64,000 bases of DNA from positions 434,001-498,000 of the forward strand of contig BCJJ01000024.1 in NCBI GenBank assembly GCA_039545355.1, in the 5' to 3' direction. Shown here piece after piece: positions 46,517 through 58,279 of this stretch. The notes under the pieces were generated by a model. The model worked only from the letters and a program-made list of their open reading frames with translations. It did not search any database and had not been told where the DNA came from. This DNA is from Trichosporon coremiiforme. Taxonomy: Eukaryota; Basidiomycota; Tremellomycetes; Trichosporonales; Trichosporonaceae. Made by a program: the position numbers and the translations under genes. Position 1 is the first letter of the stretch; every line of letters begins with the position of its first letter.

Positions 46517-46828
46517 CTACTGAATATCCAGCAGGCGACCATCGTATAACTCCACGTATTCGATCGCGACGGGCGGCATGTGCAGCGGTCTATAGCGAGC
46601 GTGTTTGCAGGGTATGAGCGTATTGACAGGCTACGATGCGGAGCGATCGGCTATCGAGCCGAGCGAGACGGCGGTGAGTGAGCAGGGGGGGGACAGGCTG
46701 GACAACTCGTCACGAGAAGAAGCCGGAGTGCGAGGAGGCGGAGGGTACCCCGCGATGTCCGTTGAATGATCAGGCATAAGAGCGGAACAGGGCTCACCTG
46801 ATGTCGTGGTTGCGTTGTCGTGTTGCAT
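46517..46828 (-). CDS. Candidate small spliced protein, low confidence
   Basis: A possible two-exon gene: 46828-46635 and 46589-46517, joined across a 45-nt intron (GTAGCC donor, TATAG acceptor). Total 267 nt, in frame, 88 residues. The product is Ser/Pro-rich (GYPPPPRTPASSRDELSSL) and ends in MPPVAIEYVELYDGRLLDIQ, which looks more protein-like than chance. The donor is not the usual GTRNGY form and the branch site is weak. An alternative donor (GTGAGC) sits after codon 10. It may be part of a larger gene or not coding at all. Confidence 0.25.
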
Positions 46829-47875
46829 CTTATTGCCTAATCGCGCAGGGGAGGGGGGTATGCCGTCACTGATCTACCATGCTTTGCTCCTGTTGGTAGG
46901 CGGTGATCAACAAGATTACATATCCCGGATGCTACGGCTTGTCGGTGTGTTGCGTCTTAGCGGGATTGGTCCGTGGAGACCCAACGAGCCCAGCGAATTT
47001 GAGGGAGAGCCGTGAGCTGGCCGCCAAGGATTGGCTCGCGAAGCTGAGATAGGGAATGGCACTAGGCGCGGTCGAATCAGCCAGAGGATCCAGAGGAGAG
47101 CCCGGAAGGGCGAGGGGGCAGGGGGTCGCTCGCTCGCTGGGCTATTGGGCTCAACGGCCCCGAAGGGTGCGGAGACGGCACCGCGGACCGCGTGGCGTGT
47201 CGAGATAAGAGCTCTTGCATCCTTGCATCCGAGACAGTCTCTGCCTTCCAAACCAACGGGTCCCAATCAGGTCCGCACAGGGTCATCTCCAGCCTCGTCC
47301 CTGAAGGCCCTGGCCTTGTCCTGACGCGATCCTAGATCTCAGATATCATTGTCTCCACCCACCCCGCTCGGCACACGCCCTCCTAGCGCTCACACCCCAA
47401 GGGCTCCAGCTCCCGACCGCCCGCACTTCCCATCTCTAGCACTCGCTCCTCCTCGCAGCCAGGCAGCCAGCGAGCCGAAGCTCACCTGATCACTTTGGTG
47501 ATATCCGGTGTGCAGCTCGAATGCCGGCGGCTGTATTTGTAGCCGACGCCCGATCCCCGATCCCGCCGCCCCGAAGGCGCAGACCTGCCTCATTCGCTTT
47601 GCACAGTGCGGCCACTATGAGACAGCCCATCATGTGGTCTAGCTGCCAGCGTTAGATAGAGTACACAGGAAGTATGCAAAGAACTGTTACGGCCTATCGC
47701 GATTTCCAATGGTAGTATATCCGTATCCCATGGGCTGGGCGGAGCTGCGGACGGCAATCGATGCAAGTAGGACAGATCAGAATGAGAATTTGAGATGTTG
47801 TACACGATAATTCGACGCCAACGCCTGGCCGCACGGCGATAGGATATCCGTCGACCGATTGCTTCAAGGCTGATT
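46829..47875. other. Gene-poor tract, part 2
   Basis: 1.05 kb between the candidate small gene and the GST-like gene. The right part should be the 3' UTR of the GST-like gene. No other supported feature. Confidence 0.4.
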
Positions 47876-49235
47876 CTAGAGGCCCTGCATGGCCTTTCGG
47901 AAACTCGTTCGCTGCGCCCAGTGACCCCAGTAGATGTGGAGTTTCGGCCCGATCCTGTAACCGCCGATGAACTGCTCGACGCTCTGCAGTCCATGCGGTC
48001 CGAGGGACATCCCTGGCGAACAGATTTTAACGATCTGTGCCAGCCAGGCGATGACATAGCAGTCTGCGAAAGTCTTCCAGATGTCAGCCCGGCTTCGAAC
48101 TCCGTCAATGCCTGACATACACTCACTAGGTCATCACCTAGACAGTAAGGTCCGACAATTTGTGACTCCAGTTTGGCAAGGGTTGAGGGCAGATGAACGG
48201 TCCAGGAAGCTCTGCTGGCCTCTATGAATTCCATCACCCTGTCTTCTGGAGCGTCGCCTGTGTAAATGTCAAGAATCGCCTGGTTTGAAAGAGCTTTCTG
48301 CTCCAGAAACGAAATGAACCGCGGCTCCGCTGGCTGCTGCGGGGACGGAGCTGGCGTCATGACGTCCTGCCGGTATTGCTGAAGATACCGTCGCAATGCA
48401 AGGCTTCGTGCTCCAAGCATCGCCCCCTGTGGTCCGGACCACTTCCTTCGCGCTTCATTCTTGTCGACGATAGAAAGATAAAGAAAGTTCGGGTCAACTG
48501 TCGACTGGCGCACCAGGTCGATCAGTGTTGAGGACAGGCTTTGATCTGTGGAGCGCTTCAGCGAACTCCTCTGGGTGTAACCCTGCGACTACTTACCCGC
48601 TGGGGTCGTTGGTGATAGCCGCGGGGAGGGTCTTCCTCCCGGGGCGGCGGGCGTGCCCACGGGGAGACAGTTGTCTATGAACTCGCATATTGACTGACGT
48701 GGGTCAGCATTCTTCGAATACTGCGCTTGAAAATTACGCACTGCAGCGTCGCAGAGCATGTGGTATATGGGCTCGGCAGCTCCTGGCTTCGTCTCCTTCC
48801 GAGGAACTGCGAAAGTGGGAATGGCGCCTGTCGTCAGCGATCCGGCAACACGCATTTAACGACTCGTGTTCACCATCTGCATTGATTCTGCGCTTATCAG
48901 CATGCGGATACACCCGTCGCTGTCATCGCCTGCAGCCACTCACTTGAGGTAATTGTGAGAGAAGTTCTCGCCCTTGGCTATGCGCCGCGTTAGTTTCACA
49001 AGGTGACTACGTCTTGAATTGCCTCACTGATATCAACCGGGCTGATCACATATTCGTCTTCACTGTAGCCTTTCTCGATGAGTGCTAGTCTGGGGACGGT
49101 CGCTAGAGCTGATGTGGGCCAACTGGGAGGTCAGACGGGTGCATGTGGACGGAACGTGAGCAGTTGCAGGCTCGTATCGAAGTGATAGAGGGCATCTGCT
49201 AATGGATCGGGGATCGACAGATGCAATGCAAACAT
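47876..49235 (-). CDS. Glutathione S-transferase-like protein
   Basis: Exons 49235-49156, 49089-49028, 48977-48944, 48887-48874, 48827-48742, 48693-48597, 48545-48127 and 48073-47876; 990 nt, 329 residues, in frame. The fourth exon is 14 nt. The thioredoxin-like half shows LYHFDTS, LALIEKGYSED, the cis-Pro region INADGAIPTFAVP and DAASICEFIDNCLP, where a Ser-Ile pair would bind the gamma-glutamyl part of glutathione. The helical half has YCLGDDLTFADCYVIAWLAQ, the N-capping Asp box of GSTs, and ends GPKLHIYWGHWAQRTSF. A Pro/Ser insert and extra helices (ARRKWSGPQGAMLGARSLAL) lie between the halves. The start is the least certain point: the frame runs open to 49361, and exon 1 uses a GTTCCG donor. 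Detoxification is a family-level inference. No single frame shows this gene; it appears only after splicing. Confidence 0.78.
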
Positions 49236-52200
49236 GGGTAGAAGGTTCCGTGTCTGATCCCCTGGTTTCGAATCACGAACTGTCGTTCTCGCGAGCATGT
49301 ACGACTCACCAGTACAGTACTGCTTTCGGAACATCTGCTTCGGCGGGGTCCATGACGACATTGCGGACGACCTCGAGGGCGCTGACGATGATGAGCAGTG
49401 GTGGTGCAGATGTTGGAGATCGATGGGCGATGTTGTCCGGAAAGAGATGGTTTAAGCTGTACGGTATGGAGGGAGAGGTATGTAAGGGTAGGCAAGGGAT
49501 ACGGGCCTTATGGGTTTTTGGTTTTGGTTGGGAGGGACTGATTGGGCGAGGTGCCGGAGGGCTTGTTTGGCGGGGTTCGCTGGAGGAGGACGGAGCTGAA
49601 AGGAGGAAGACGAGAGGAGAATAGTACTTGTAGTACATATGACAGGGATACAGTGCAGTGGAAACGCTGTATCCTGTAGCAACGGTCAGGGCAGGGTGTG
49701 AGGGTGGAGAGGGGTTGAGTAAGGAGGACAAGCGCGCAGACGACCTAAGAAGGGAAGGAGACGACACGGAGAGTTGCCAGGATTCTAGGTCGAGACGGCG
49801 AGCGATGGACGTGTCGCATGGGATGGGTGGCAGGAGGACCAGGACCCGGAAACTGGATGGGCTCGCTGTTATGGGTTGGTAGGGTTAGCGTCAATGTGGT
49901 GCAGGTGGGGTGGGGATCCAGGAGATCAACGTAACCACAGCTGGCTGCCGTCAGGTCTGGCGCGCTCATGCACAGGTGCCGATGGTCATGCGGTCAACAA
50001 GCCCCAGTTGTGCGGGCAGACGTCGGAGCAGCCGGGCAGTCTGGCCCCATCTAGGTTTCCTCGTGGGCACTACACCGACCGCCCTGCCCAGGCCATCAGG
50101 CTCACATCAGCAAGCAAGCTTACTCAGGGTGTCACCCGAGCTCAACTGAGCGTCCGAGATGCGCGCCGTCCGAAGGAAAGAGTTTAACGAGCCTTTGTCT
50201 TTCATCAGTACCTGTCGTCCCTTACCCGTCCCTGTCTTTCTCTCCCTGTCCATGCCCTGCCACCTCGTTTCTACCGTTCTACCGCATCCTAGCGCGTTGC
50301 CTCCTGCAAACAGCGGGCAGCTGACTCGACTGCGACGTTTGACCACCATAACCCTAGCTTCTTCGGCTCATTTCTCGCCTCTTTGCATCTCTGTATCTCT
50401 TCGACACTCTAACAACGACACAACAACGGGCAGACCTCTTAGCCCCATGGCCTCAGCGAGATGTCCTGCCTTACAACGTGTCAAGTCTTCAGGGCAGATC
50501 TGATGTTTGAATCTGGGTTGTCTCCGAGACTGCAGTCTCCGGCGCTGGGGTTACAGCTTCGGGATGTGCAAGCTCATAAGAAGCCACTGGACCGTCACCA
50601 GTGGGCCTCGCTCTCGCAATCCCACATTGAAGCGCTTTCCCAACGTCGACCTTTGTGGAAACTCACCACAGTACGTTGAAGCTACGATTACGAAGATGAC
50701 GAAATTAGGGTTCAATTCGGCAGGAACCGCCCGGCCAAATGGGCGCCAAAGATCGGCGAGTTCTCCAGTGACCGCTCTCGGGCTGAGACCTAGGCCAAAT
50801 GATCAACAGCCTGCAATACTTGTCGACGAGCACTCCTTGGTGTGAACACGGCAGTATCACTTGACTTCCAGACTATGGTGTTGTCTGACGACAGTGTAAC
50901 TCCCTGGTGCACAGCGTGTCGAGAGCACCTACGGGAATGTTCCTGAAAGATCTGCCCCTTGGTGTCCACGATCGAGGCGATTCGTGGCGGAAGGCGTTAG
51001 TATGCTCTCCCTTCTGTGCGCCAGTATGCCGTCTATCTGATTTCCGACTGCTGCCTGGTGCGTCGATGCACGCGATTGCTTCGTGGAGGAAGCGGCTTCC
51101 TGTTGTGGTACAGAGGTTGTGGTCGTTTTCCTTGCAACTAGCCATCGTTAACCGACGCCTTCACAAGGTCAATCTCCGCCCATCCACCGCCTTGCCATAA
51201 GATCATCGGATAGGGGGCTAGCGGTTCCGAGCGTCTGCGTTTCTGTTGTCTCCCCATCTTCAACGGACCACGCTTCAAGGCTTGCTCTAGAGTGGAGGGA
51301 TGCCAAGTTCTCCCCTCCTTCGAGATTGCCTCGTGTGCCATTCAGCGTCCCGGGGCGACAAGGTCCCTCGCTGAGTTCCGCCTTGCTAGCATAGGGGCTA
51401 CTTGCTCGATCCACGGCTCAGTGCGCTTGTTGTCCGCTAGCGGTCTTTGGGATATCAAGTGCACTAAGTCTCACCCTTATCTGTGACCATTACATTTATC
51501 ATCCTAACGTCAGAGCACCATCTCGCTGCACTTCGCCGCTACCTACTGTATCTGGGACAACGCGAGGTGCCCCAGGTGATTCCCGAAGGTTGACAGTGCT
51601 CAACTGGCTGGCTGTTAGCCCCGGACGATGCCGTGAAAGTGCACATGAGTAGGTAGTGTTACATGACACTGGCGGACGCTTGCACTCAAATCCGAGATCT
51701 GTCTCTGCTGAAACGGACGGGTCAAGGATCATCCGTGCGGTGACTTCCCCCGGGGCGCGCGTTCTAGAAGTGCAGGGACAGGCCGGAGCGGGCTGCTTTC
51801 GCTCTGCTCCGCACATTCAGATGAATTTTGTGGAGAGTCATCGCCAAGGACTGTCGCACGACTAACCCCTGTCCCTTGACCCGGCGACCACGCGCTAAGA
51901 ACAGGTCACACCCGGCAGGGACGCCAGTAGACGTGAGTACCACTTCGCATTCCTATCCCCTGGCCCGTCTACCGCTGGGTTACCATAGCCTCGGTGTCGG
52001 ATATTCTAATCGCACGAAGCGTGACCAGCAAGATCGAATCTCTGGGTGCAGGAGTGAGCGAAATTTGCAGCAGCGGCTTTGAGCAGAGGCCGAGACTGGC
52101 GAGCTATCGAGGCTCCATTACTAGTTACCGTGGCAGTGGTTCTCATGGCTCGTCTGTAAGACCTCCTGTCCTCATGCCTCGTCTGAAGACCTCCCGGCAG

Positions 52201-54412
52201 CTCGATGGCCGATTGCGTGAGCCGTACGATGGCCAGCACAGTTATTCTGGGACATCGCTGAAGCTCAGACGCTGCCTGAGCTTGACCCTGCAGCCGCGCA
52301 ACAACGGCCAGCCCATACTCTCTTCAACTGCCGCACGAGGGAATGGTCTCGAGACCACGACCTTTCTAAGACCGGTGCCTCCGCGGGTATCACAATGACG
52401 GAACGCTCGCGAGGTCGGAAGCCGACGATAGCTCGTGTGGCTGCGGCGGGGTTCTTTGCATATCGTCGTATGGTCCCAAGTGTTGGAATCAGGACGGTGG
52501 CACTGCTGCTGACCAAACAGAGCGACGTTCGGCGTGCCTGTTTTCGGTCTTCCCGTGGCCGGCACCGAACCTGAAACCCCTGCAACCCCATAGGCGCCGA
52601 CACGACTGGCGATGCCCGCCAGTGAATCGATGCCGCATACTGCAGCCTACCGGAGAACACGTCACAGTGGATACCAGTAGGGCCAGCTCATCCGGTCGCA
52701 GATTGTCTATGGTGAGGAGAATGCAGAGGCATCCTCCAGCCCACAGCAGTTATGCTTTTGAACAGGTCGAAGGTGTCCTTACCCGCCCGTTGTCGCTCCA
52801 GTGGAATCCGCTTCTGAACGATGCACGGCCGAGGAAGGACAAACGTCAGCTACTCACCTTCCACACGGCGGGAAAGATATTCACCAACTCACCAGTTTTC
52901 CGGAGGATCTACTCACTGCATGACTTCGGCTGTCCCCCTGTCAGGCTAAGTGGGCTGCCTGGGGACGAATCGTGCTAGAAGATGGCTAAGAACTGGCTAA
53001 AGGGATGTCCAGCGCTGCATCCCGACGATGGCGAGAGTCCGATTTGGCGGGTGTGGACTGTGGCGGATGTCATCCACAACGGTTTGGGCGGGCCCGAGAC
53101 TTACAGCTAGCAGTTGAGAGCTCGAGAGCCTTGTTGAAATATGTTCTAGGAGGCTTTGTGGTCTGGGACCCCGCAATAACTGCGATCTGCCCGGGCTGTG
53201 GAAGGACTCACGGCCCTTTTGGCTACGTAGTGGCCTTGGGCAGGGCATGGCAGCTCGATAAGGAACGCCTATGTGCTCGCCAAACTCGCCTTCGCACTTC
53301 TTCCCTCCGCACACATGGCGCATTCAAAAGCTCAAATGGACGCAGCACCTCTTCCATTGTCAGACGAAAGCCAGTACCGGGCCCGCATCGGTGTACGACG
53401 GTCGCATGAACCAAACGTGTTCTTTCTGGCAGAACAGAGCCTCACGCGGGCCCCGAGACGGCAGTTCGTTCACTGGTGACAGTGCCCTGCAAGATACGAG
53501 ATGACAGGAGGTACTAAGCTCCGCACCTCCTTCCCGCACTGTCCGAGTCATATTACTGTTGCTCAACCAGGTACAAGGACACTCCTTTCTTCCGCTCGGT
53601 GCAGTGCTGTGCATTGCACATACCCCGAGCTACCGAGAACTAACAGGCTTTCGTTCCAGGCGTCCGTTCCACTGACTCATGGGTACCTGATGACAGTCAC
53701 CAGAGCAACGGCGATCCTAGCTCGCCGTTCACGTTCCTTGAACCCGGACTTACATTACGTGAAAATGACCAGCGCACGTCGGCAAGTCCAGTGGTCATCG
53801 CGCGTCACCACCATAACATGCGCTGTCGGCATAGTCAGCAATGTGAGTGTAGCATGCAGTCAGCCAGCCGGAGAAGTCCAATTCCTATCTCCGCTCGCCG
53901 AAAGTCACGACGCTTGTGATAGCGGGGTTCACATGGACAGCGAGGCATGGTGTGGGTTCTGTCGCGGCGCCGCTTGTCAACGTGCCTTTTCGTCGCTGCC
54001 TCAACTATTGTGGCAGGCCCCGTGACACAGTGAGTCAGTGACTTTCGCTTGAAAAGCGGGAGACACACAATGCGTGTGTTCTGCCCAGAGAGCACATTGA
54101 AGAGCACTCCGATCTTGATCTGGGCCTGGTAAAGCATGCCATCGACCACTCCGCTGTAGTTGTCGAGGGAGCAGACAGGAGCCGCCCATGTTCACATGGG
54201 CCGGGACCGTGAGAGCGGTTCAACCACGTCGGCCCACCTCCACGCTTTGGAACCCATCTATCCGTCTCCTGACAGTAGTTGGCAATTCTTCGGCTACGCG
54301 CATGTTCCTGTCGTCATACTGGCAGCGCGAATGGTGAGGGGTAAGATATACATGTTATGCAAAATGATATACGCGTTGATGCCGCTATGCGAGATGTGCC
54401 GGGCTACCTCAT
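49236..54412. other. 5.2 kb gene-poor tract
   Basis: The stretch 49236-49760 is pyrimidine-rich on the minus strand and is the likely GST-like promoter. The stretch 50190-50440 is pyrimidine-rich on the plus strand, suggesting a plus-strand start near 50450; short protein-like pieces with GT donors follow to about 50930, but I cannot complete a gene. From 50940 to 54410 I see only short frames, no domain, no tRNA, no transposase and no long repeat. A short imperfect direct repeat (CTCATG-CTCGTCTG-AAGACCTCC) is at about 52143-52198. I cannot tell degenerate sequence from a long non-coding RNA. Confidence 0.4.
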
Positions 54413-55235
54413 CTACTTCTTCTTGATCTCCTTGAGCTTGATAGTCTCGTCATTGATGAAAATACCCTGCGGACGTGGTTAGTTTCATTCGCAAGCCTCT
54501 TGTCTGCGCCTTCAAACTACGCACCTTTCCACGGTACGGCTCAGGCTTACGCCACCTGCGGATCTTGGCCGCGAAGAGACCGAGCTTCTGGTTGTCCGTT
54601 CCCGTAAGGACGATCTTGGTCGGTTGGGGCACGGAGACCTTGATTCCCTCCGGGATGTTGACGAGAACGGGGTGCGAGTAGCCGAGCTTGAGGTTGAGGC
54701 GCTCAGTAGGGATGGGCGGGAGGTGGTAAGGAGGGGCTCCCGGCTTGGCCGGTCGAGCGACACGGGGGACGCTAGCCAGAAGCTCACGGAAAACCTCGGG
54801 GATCGGCTCGATGGTGGCACGGTAACCGACACCAACGAGCCTGAGCTCAGTAGTGTATCCCTCCGAGACTCCAGTGACGGCGTTCTTGACGAGAGCGCGC
54901 GTCAGGCCCCACATGGAACGCTGCTTCTTCACCTTGGCATCGTGGACGTCGAGGGTGAGCTGACCCTTGTCGGCAGGCTGGAGGATGATGGAGGGGTCAA
55001 TGGGGACGACAAGGGTTCCAAGAGGGCCCTTCACCTCGACGAAGCGCTGGGCCTCGGCGACATGGCGGGGCGTCGAAGGGGGGATCGAAAGCGTCGGGTA
55101 GGTGACAGTGACCTTGTCAGGAATCGAGACGGGCATGGATCCGATGTGCGAGAAGGTCGGGGCGGTCGTCGAGAACGCACGCGAAGACGAGGCGATGCCG
55201 CACTGCAGCGTGCGCAGACCCCTCAGAGCGCTCAT
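54413..55235 (-). CDS. MRPL6: Mitochondrial ribosomal protein uL6m
   Basis: A large-subunit protein of the mitochondrial ribosome, near the GTPase-associated region. Exons 55235-54525 and 54466-54413; 765 nt, 254 residues, in frame. The N-terminus SALRGLRTLQCGIASSSRAFS is a mitochondrial presequence. The L6 core follows: VSIPDKVTVTY, FVEVKGPLGTLVVPI, and TELRLVGVGYRA. The signature LNLKLGYSHPVLVNIPEGI is followed by GTDNQKLGLFAAKIRRWRKPEPYRGKG, which the 58-nt intron cuts after PYRGK. The last exon gives GIFINDETIKLKEIKKK. The frame upstream of 55235 is open to 55613 but lies in the divergent promoter, so I start at MSALRG. Confidence 0.94.
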
Positions 55236-55502
55236 GTCGGAGAGTGGTGTAGGTGTAAACAAACGGTGTAGATCAATGCCGTCTCTAAGCCAAAAAGTCA
55301 AGATGGAGGATGGACATTTCGGAACGACAGGTCGGGGTGAAACCGGGATTAAAGGCAGAAAACGCCCTGGAAAAAATACCTCCACCACTCGTCTTGTCAC
55401 TATCAGATGATCTCGAGCTGAATGATGCACGGCTAACCAGAGCACTTGTTGTGTCCTCCAATTGTTGTCGCATCCATCTGACCTCGACCGGCATTCGACA
55501 CA
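55236..55502. promoter_or_regulatory. Shared divergent promoter of uL6m and the BuGZ-like gene
   Basis: 267 bp between the two start codons. Open frames on both strands enter it but lack start context. No recognised factor site. Confidence 0.45.
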
Positions 55503-56427
55503 ATGGGCAAGAAGAAAAAGACTCAGGTGTTCGTCCTCAAGCCGTGGTGCTGGTACTGCGAGCGCGAGTTTGAGGATGAGAAAGGTAAGTTGTCCACACC
55601 GAGAGAATCTCAAGCTGACATCCGCAGTGCTGCTGCAGCATCAGAAGTCAAAGCACTTCAAGTGCCAGCTTTGTCCTCGAAAGCTGAACACGGCGGGTGG
55701 TCTTATGGTGCACTCGCAACAGGTGCACAAGACGGAACCGGAACCGCTTACGAACACGCTACCGGGACGAGATGGATTCGAGATCGAGATCTTTGGAATG
55801 GAGGGAGTGCCCACGAACGCGCTCGCCGAGTGGAAGGCTCGGAAGGAACAGGAGGCTGGCGTTGCCGCGCTTGCGGCTGCCGCTCAGGCGAAGCGCCCGC
55901 GGTACCAGTACAACGCGATCCCGGAGGCGGACCTGATGGCGGCGCTCGAGCAGCACAAGGCGCTCATGACTGCAAGGAGAAACGGCGCGATCCCGCCAGC
56001 CTCCGTACCGGCCATGCCGCCGCCGACGCTACCGGTGCCCCCGGCAGGCATGCCTCCGCCCACGCTGCCCCCGGGAATGCCGCCATTCCCAGGAGGCGCC
56101 CCGCCGCCCCCGCCGCCCGGCACATTGCCGCCTTTCCGACCACCGTTCCCTACCAACTTCCCTCCTCCTCCTCCCGGCATGGTCCCCCCAGCACCCGCGC
56201 GACCGCCGCCAGCATTTGTTCCCTCTGCTGCTTCTGCATCTGCGATGCCCTCTGGACCGGGAGCACCCGTTGGACCGGATGTCATGCCGCCGCAAAATGG
56301 CGTCTTCTGGCCCGACAACAATGCGACGCCGGCCGAGAAGCGAGCTCAGCTGCCGAAGTACCGCTACACGTCCCCCGGGCCCGAGGAGCGGGGCCAGAAA
56401 CGAAAAGCGGCGGCGGATTTCCTGTAG
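55503..56427 (+). CDS. BuGZ / ZNF207-like C2H2 zinc-finger protein
   Basis: Exons 55503-55584 and 55628-56427; 882 nt, 293 residues, in frame. The start MGKKKKTQVFVLKPWCWYCE, the two C2H2 fingers (CWYCEREFEDEKVLLQHQK, then CQLCPRKLNTAGG) and the following IPGR-type motif (TLPGRDGFEIEIFGMEGVP) match animal ZNF207/BuGZ and its fungal relatives. Animal BuGZ loads Bub3 and promotes spindle assembly; fungal relatives have been tied to splicing. The middle is Ala-rich helical, then a long Pro/Gly/Met tract (PPPTLPPGMPPFPGG and similar), the low-complexity type that drives condensates in animal BuGZ. I do not see a clear GLEBS motif, so Bub3 binding is not supported here. Confidence 0.88.
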
Positions 56428-56582
56428 ATTTAGATCTGAGATCACACACACCTGTATGGTTTCTTTTCCTAGACAACAACCTCCGGAGGTGGAGGGTGTC
56501 ACAGTCAGACAGCAGACAAACAGACGGACAGATTTGCATGTATGGATTTCTAGCAGTGTTTAATTCTCGGGGGGCGACGTGG

Positions 56583-57964
56583 TTAGTACCCCTTCATGCT
56601 CGGCGTCGTCCAAGGCTCCACGACGTCGTACAGATCTTTGGCGAGGCGTCGCTGGACCTGCTCGCTCGTCTCAGTCTCCGTCGGGGCAACAGCACGGATA
56701 GCAATGTACCGCCGGCACATGAGAACCTCTCCGATCGGCGCATCCCGCTCAAAGAGCTCCTTGCCACCGGAGAAGAACGCGCCAGCCTCCTTAAGCATGA
56801 CTGCAGCAGCCTCAAGGTTAGCTGTAAATTACCAAGATAGCTTACCGTTACATCCCATGCCCAGCAGCCTGCATCCCTGATTGTAAGCTACGTCTCCCTG
56901 TCGTTGAAGCTCACCAAGAGATGTCGAGCTCTCCAGCTGCGACATGAAGGAGGTTGCAGGTCGTGGCACCGGTTGCTGATATGAGCATAAAGTCAATGAT
57001 GGAGTGCAGGGCAATCCCCACTCACTTCGCAGCGCGTGGCAGAGAACACCACCCTCGATACCCTTTGCGGGGTCGCCGTTCAAGCGCTTGAAGCTGTTCA
57101 GCTTTGGCGTGACGGTCTCGATGCTTCGGTCGGAGCCCCCTTCAGTGTCAGCCAGATCAGCTTACCAACAGATTCTTACACTCCGCAGCCACCAGGCACT
57201 GAGACAGAGATGTCAAAGGCTGGGGAATGCCTCCCGTCAACGGCAAAGGGATGGTGCGGTTCATGAACGCGCCGCCGCCGAGACGAGCAGAGAACTGAGA
57301 TGAGTGAGGGCCGAACACGATAGCTCACGATGCGGTTCAGAAACGGTTGAGAGATCACACCGACGACAGGAACCTTGTTATGCGTCACGCCAATGGAGCA
57401 TCCGACCATGGGACTGATGTCAGAGGGGGGACTAAGCGTATGGTGGGGACTCACTGGTTGTGAACGAAGCTGGAGTGTGGTCAGGGGAAGGTAATGAGAC
57501 TTATCCGCTCACTTCATGGTTCCCTATAATCAGTTCTCGCCGCAGACATTGCAACTTACATCAATGGGGTCCACAATCCAAGTAAAGGCATCCGTCAGAA
57601 CAGGCTTGCCCTGCACTTCGCTGGTCTCCTCGCCGATGCTAACGTCAGCCCGCTGGTGCAGAGCTTCAGCACTCACAACTTGTGATCAGGATACTTCTCA
57701 GCTATGGCATTCTTGATGAATTCCTCGACGGCTCCGTCCGTCTCGGTCACAAGCTTGCGTTAGCTCAAGTACCACTCGCAGCTGCGTACATCGACAGCGT
57801 TCTTCTTCGTTGCGAAATCATGAGAGGTCCAACGCTTAGCAGAGCCTTCTAGGATGAGCTTTGAAGCCTGATATGTCAGCGAAGCGTTTTGATGCTCTTC
57901 GAACCTTCTCAACGAGATCATAGGCGAACTCAAGAATCTCCTGGTAGACCTGCTCGTCGCTCAT
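56583..57964 (-). CDS. Inositol monophosphatase
   Basis: A Mg-dependent, lithium-sensitive-type phosphatase that frees myo-inositol. Twelve exons: 57964-57905, 57867-57790, 57753-57677, 57638-57560, 57523-57513, 57469-57455, 57413-57329, 57294-57180, 57139-57026, 56975-56915, 56876-56846 and 56810-56583; 954 nt, 317 residues, in frame. Metal-site motifs are complete after splicing: FIGEETS, WIVDPIDGTMNFVH (about 92-105) and WDAGCWAWDVT. EWGSDRS and LRTTGATTCNLLHVAAGELD are the other family blocks. Two micro-exons of 11 and 15 nt encode GTMN and FVHN of the active site. Several acceptors are not CAG (CAAG, TTGAG, GAAG). It is convergent with the BuGZ-like gene, 155 bp apart, and divergent from TAF2. 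Confidence 0.94.
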
Positions 57965-58279
57965 GGTGGATGTGGAGAAGCTGAGGTCTGTTGATGTTTC
58001 GTGGATGCCGAAATTCAGGTGTGATGCGGGGCCCATCTGTTATCGCAGACGCCTACTCCGTCATTTAACAAATAGGCCTGCAAAGACACCCCGTGCCTAT
58101 TGTCGCCGCCGCCGCCTCCGCTCTCGAATGTTGTCACGCGTTCAGACGACCGAAAGAACAATCATCTCTCTCGACCCATCACGATTCACACTCGCTTTGC
58201 GAAGAGCTCACTTATTGCCTACGGCCATTTGACGAAACCGCGGCGAGGGCGGACGCGTAGGTGCCCATCATGACCGACG
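57965..58279. promoter_or_regulatory. Shared divergent promoter of the IMPase and TAF2
   Basis: 315 bp between the chosen start codons. An ATG at 58270 in another frame ends after 13 codons and could act as a short upstream frame for TAF2. No recognised factor site. Confidence 0.4.

Noticed and set aside
55236..55613. N-terminal extension of uL6m
   Set aside because: It lies in the divergent promoter and overlaps the BuGZ-like start; MSALRG begins a proper mitochondrial presequence.
55503..56840. 445-codon frame reading through the BuGZ-like gene
   Set aside because: It ignores the 43-nt intron at 55585-55627 and loses both the second zinc finger and the family frame.
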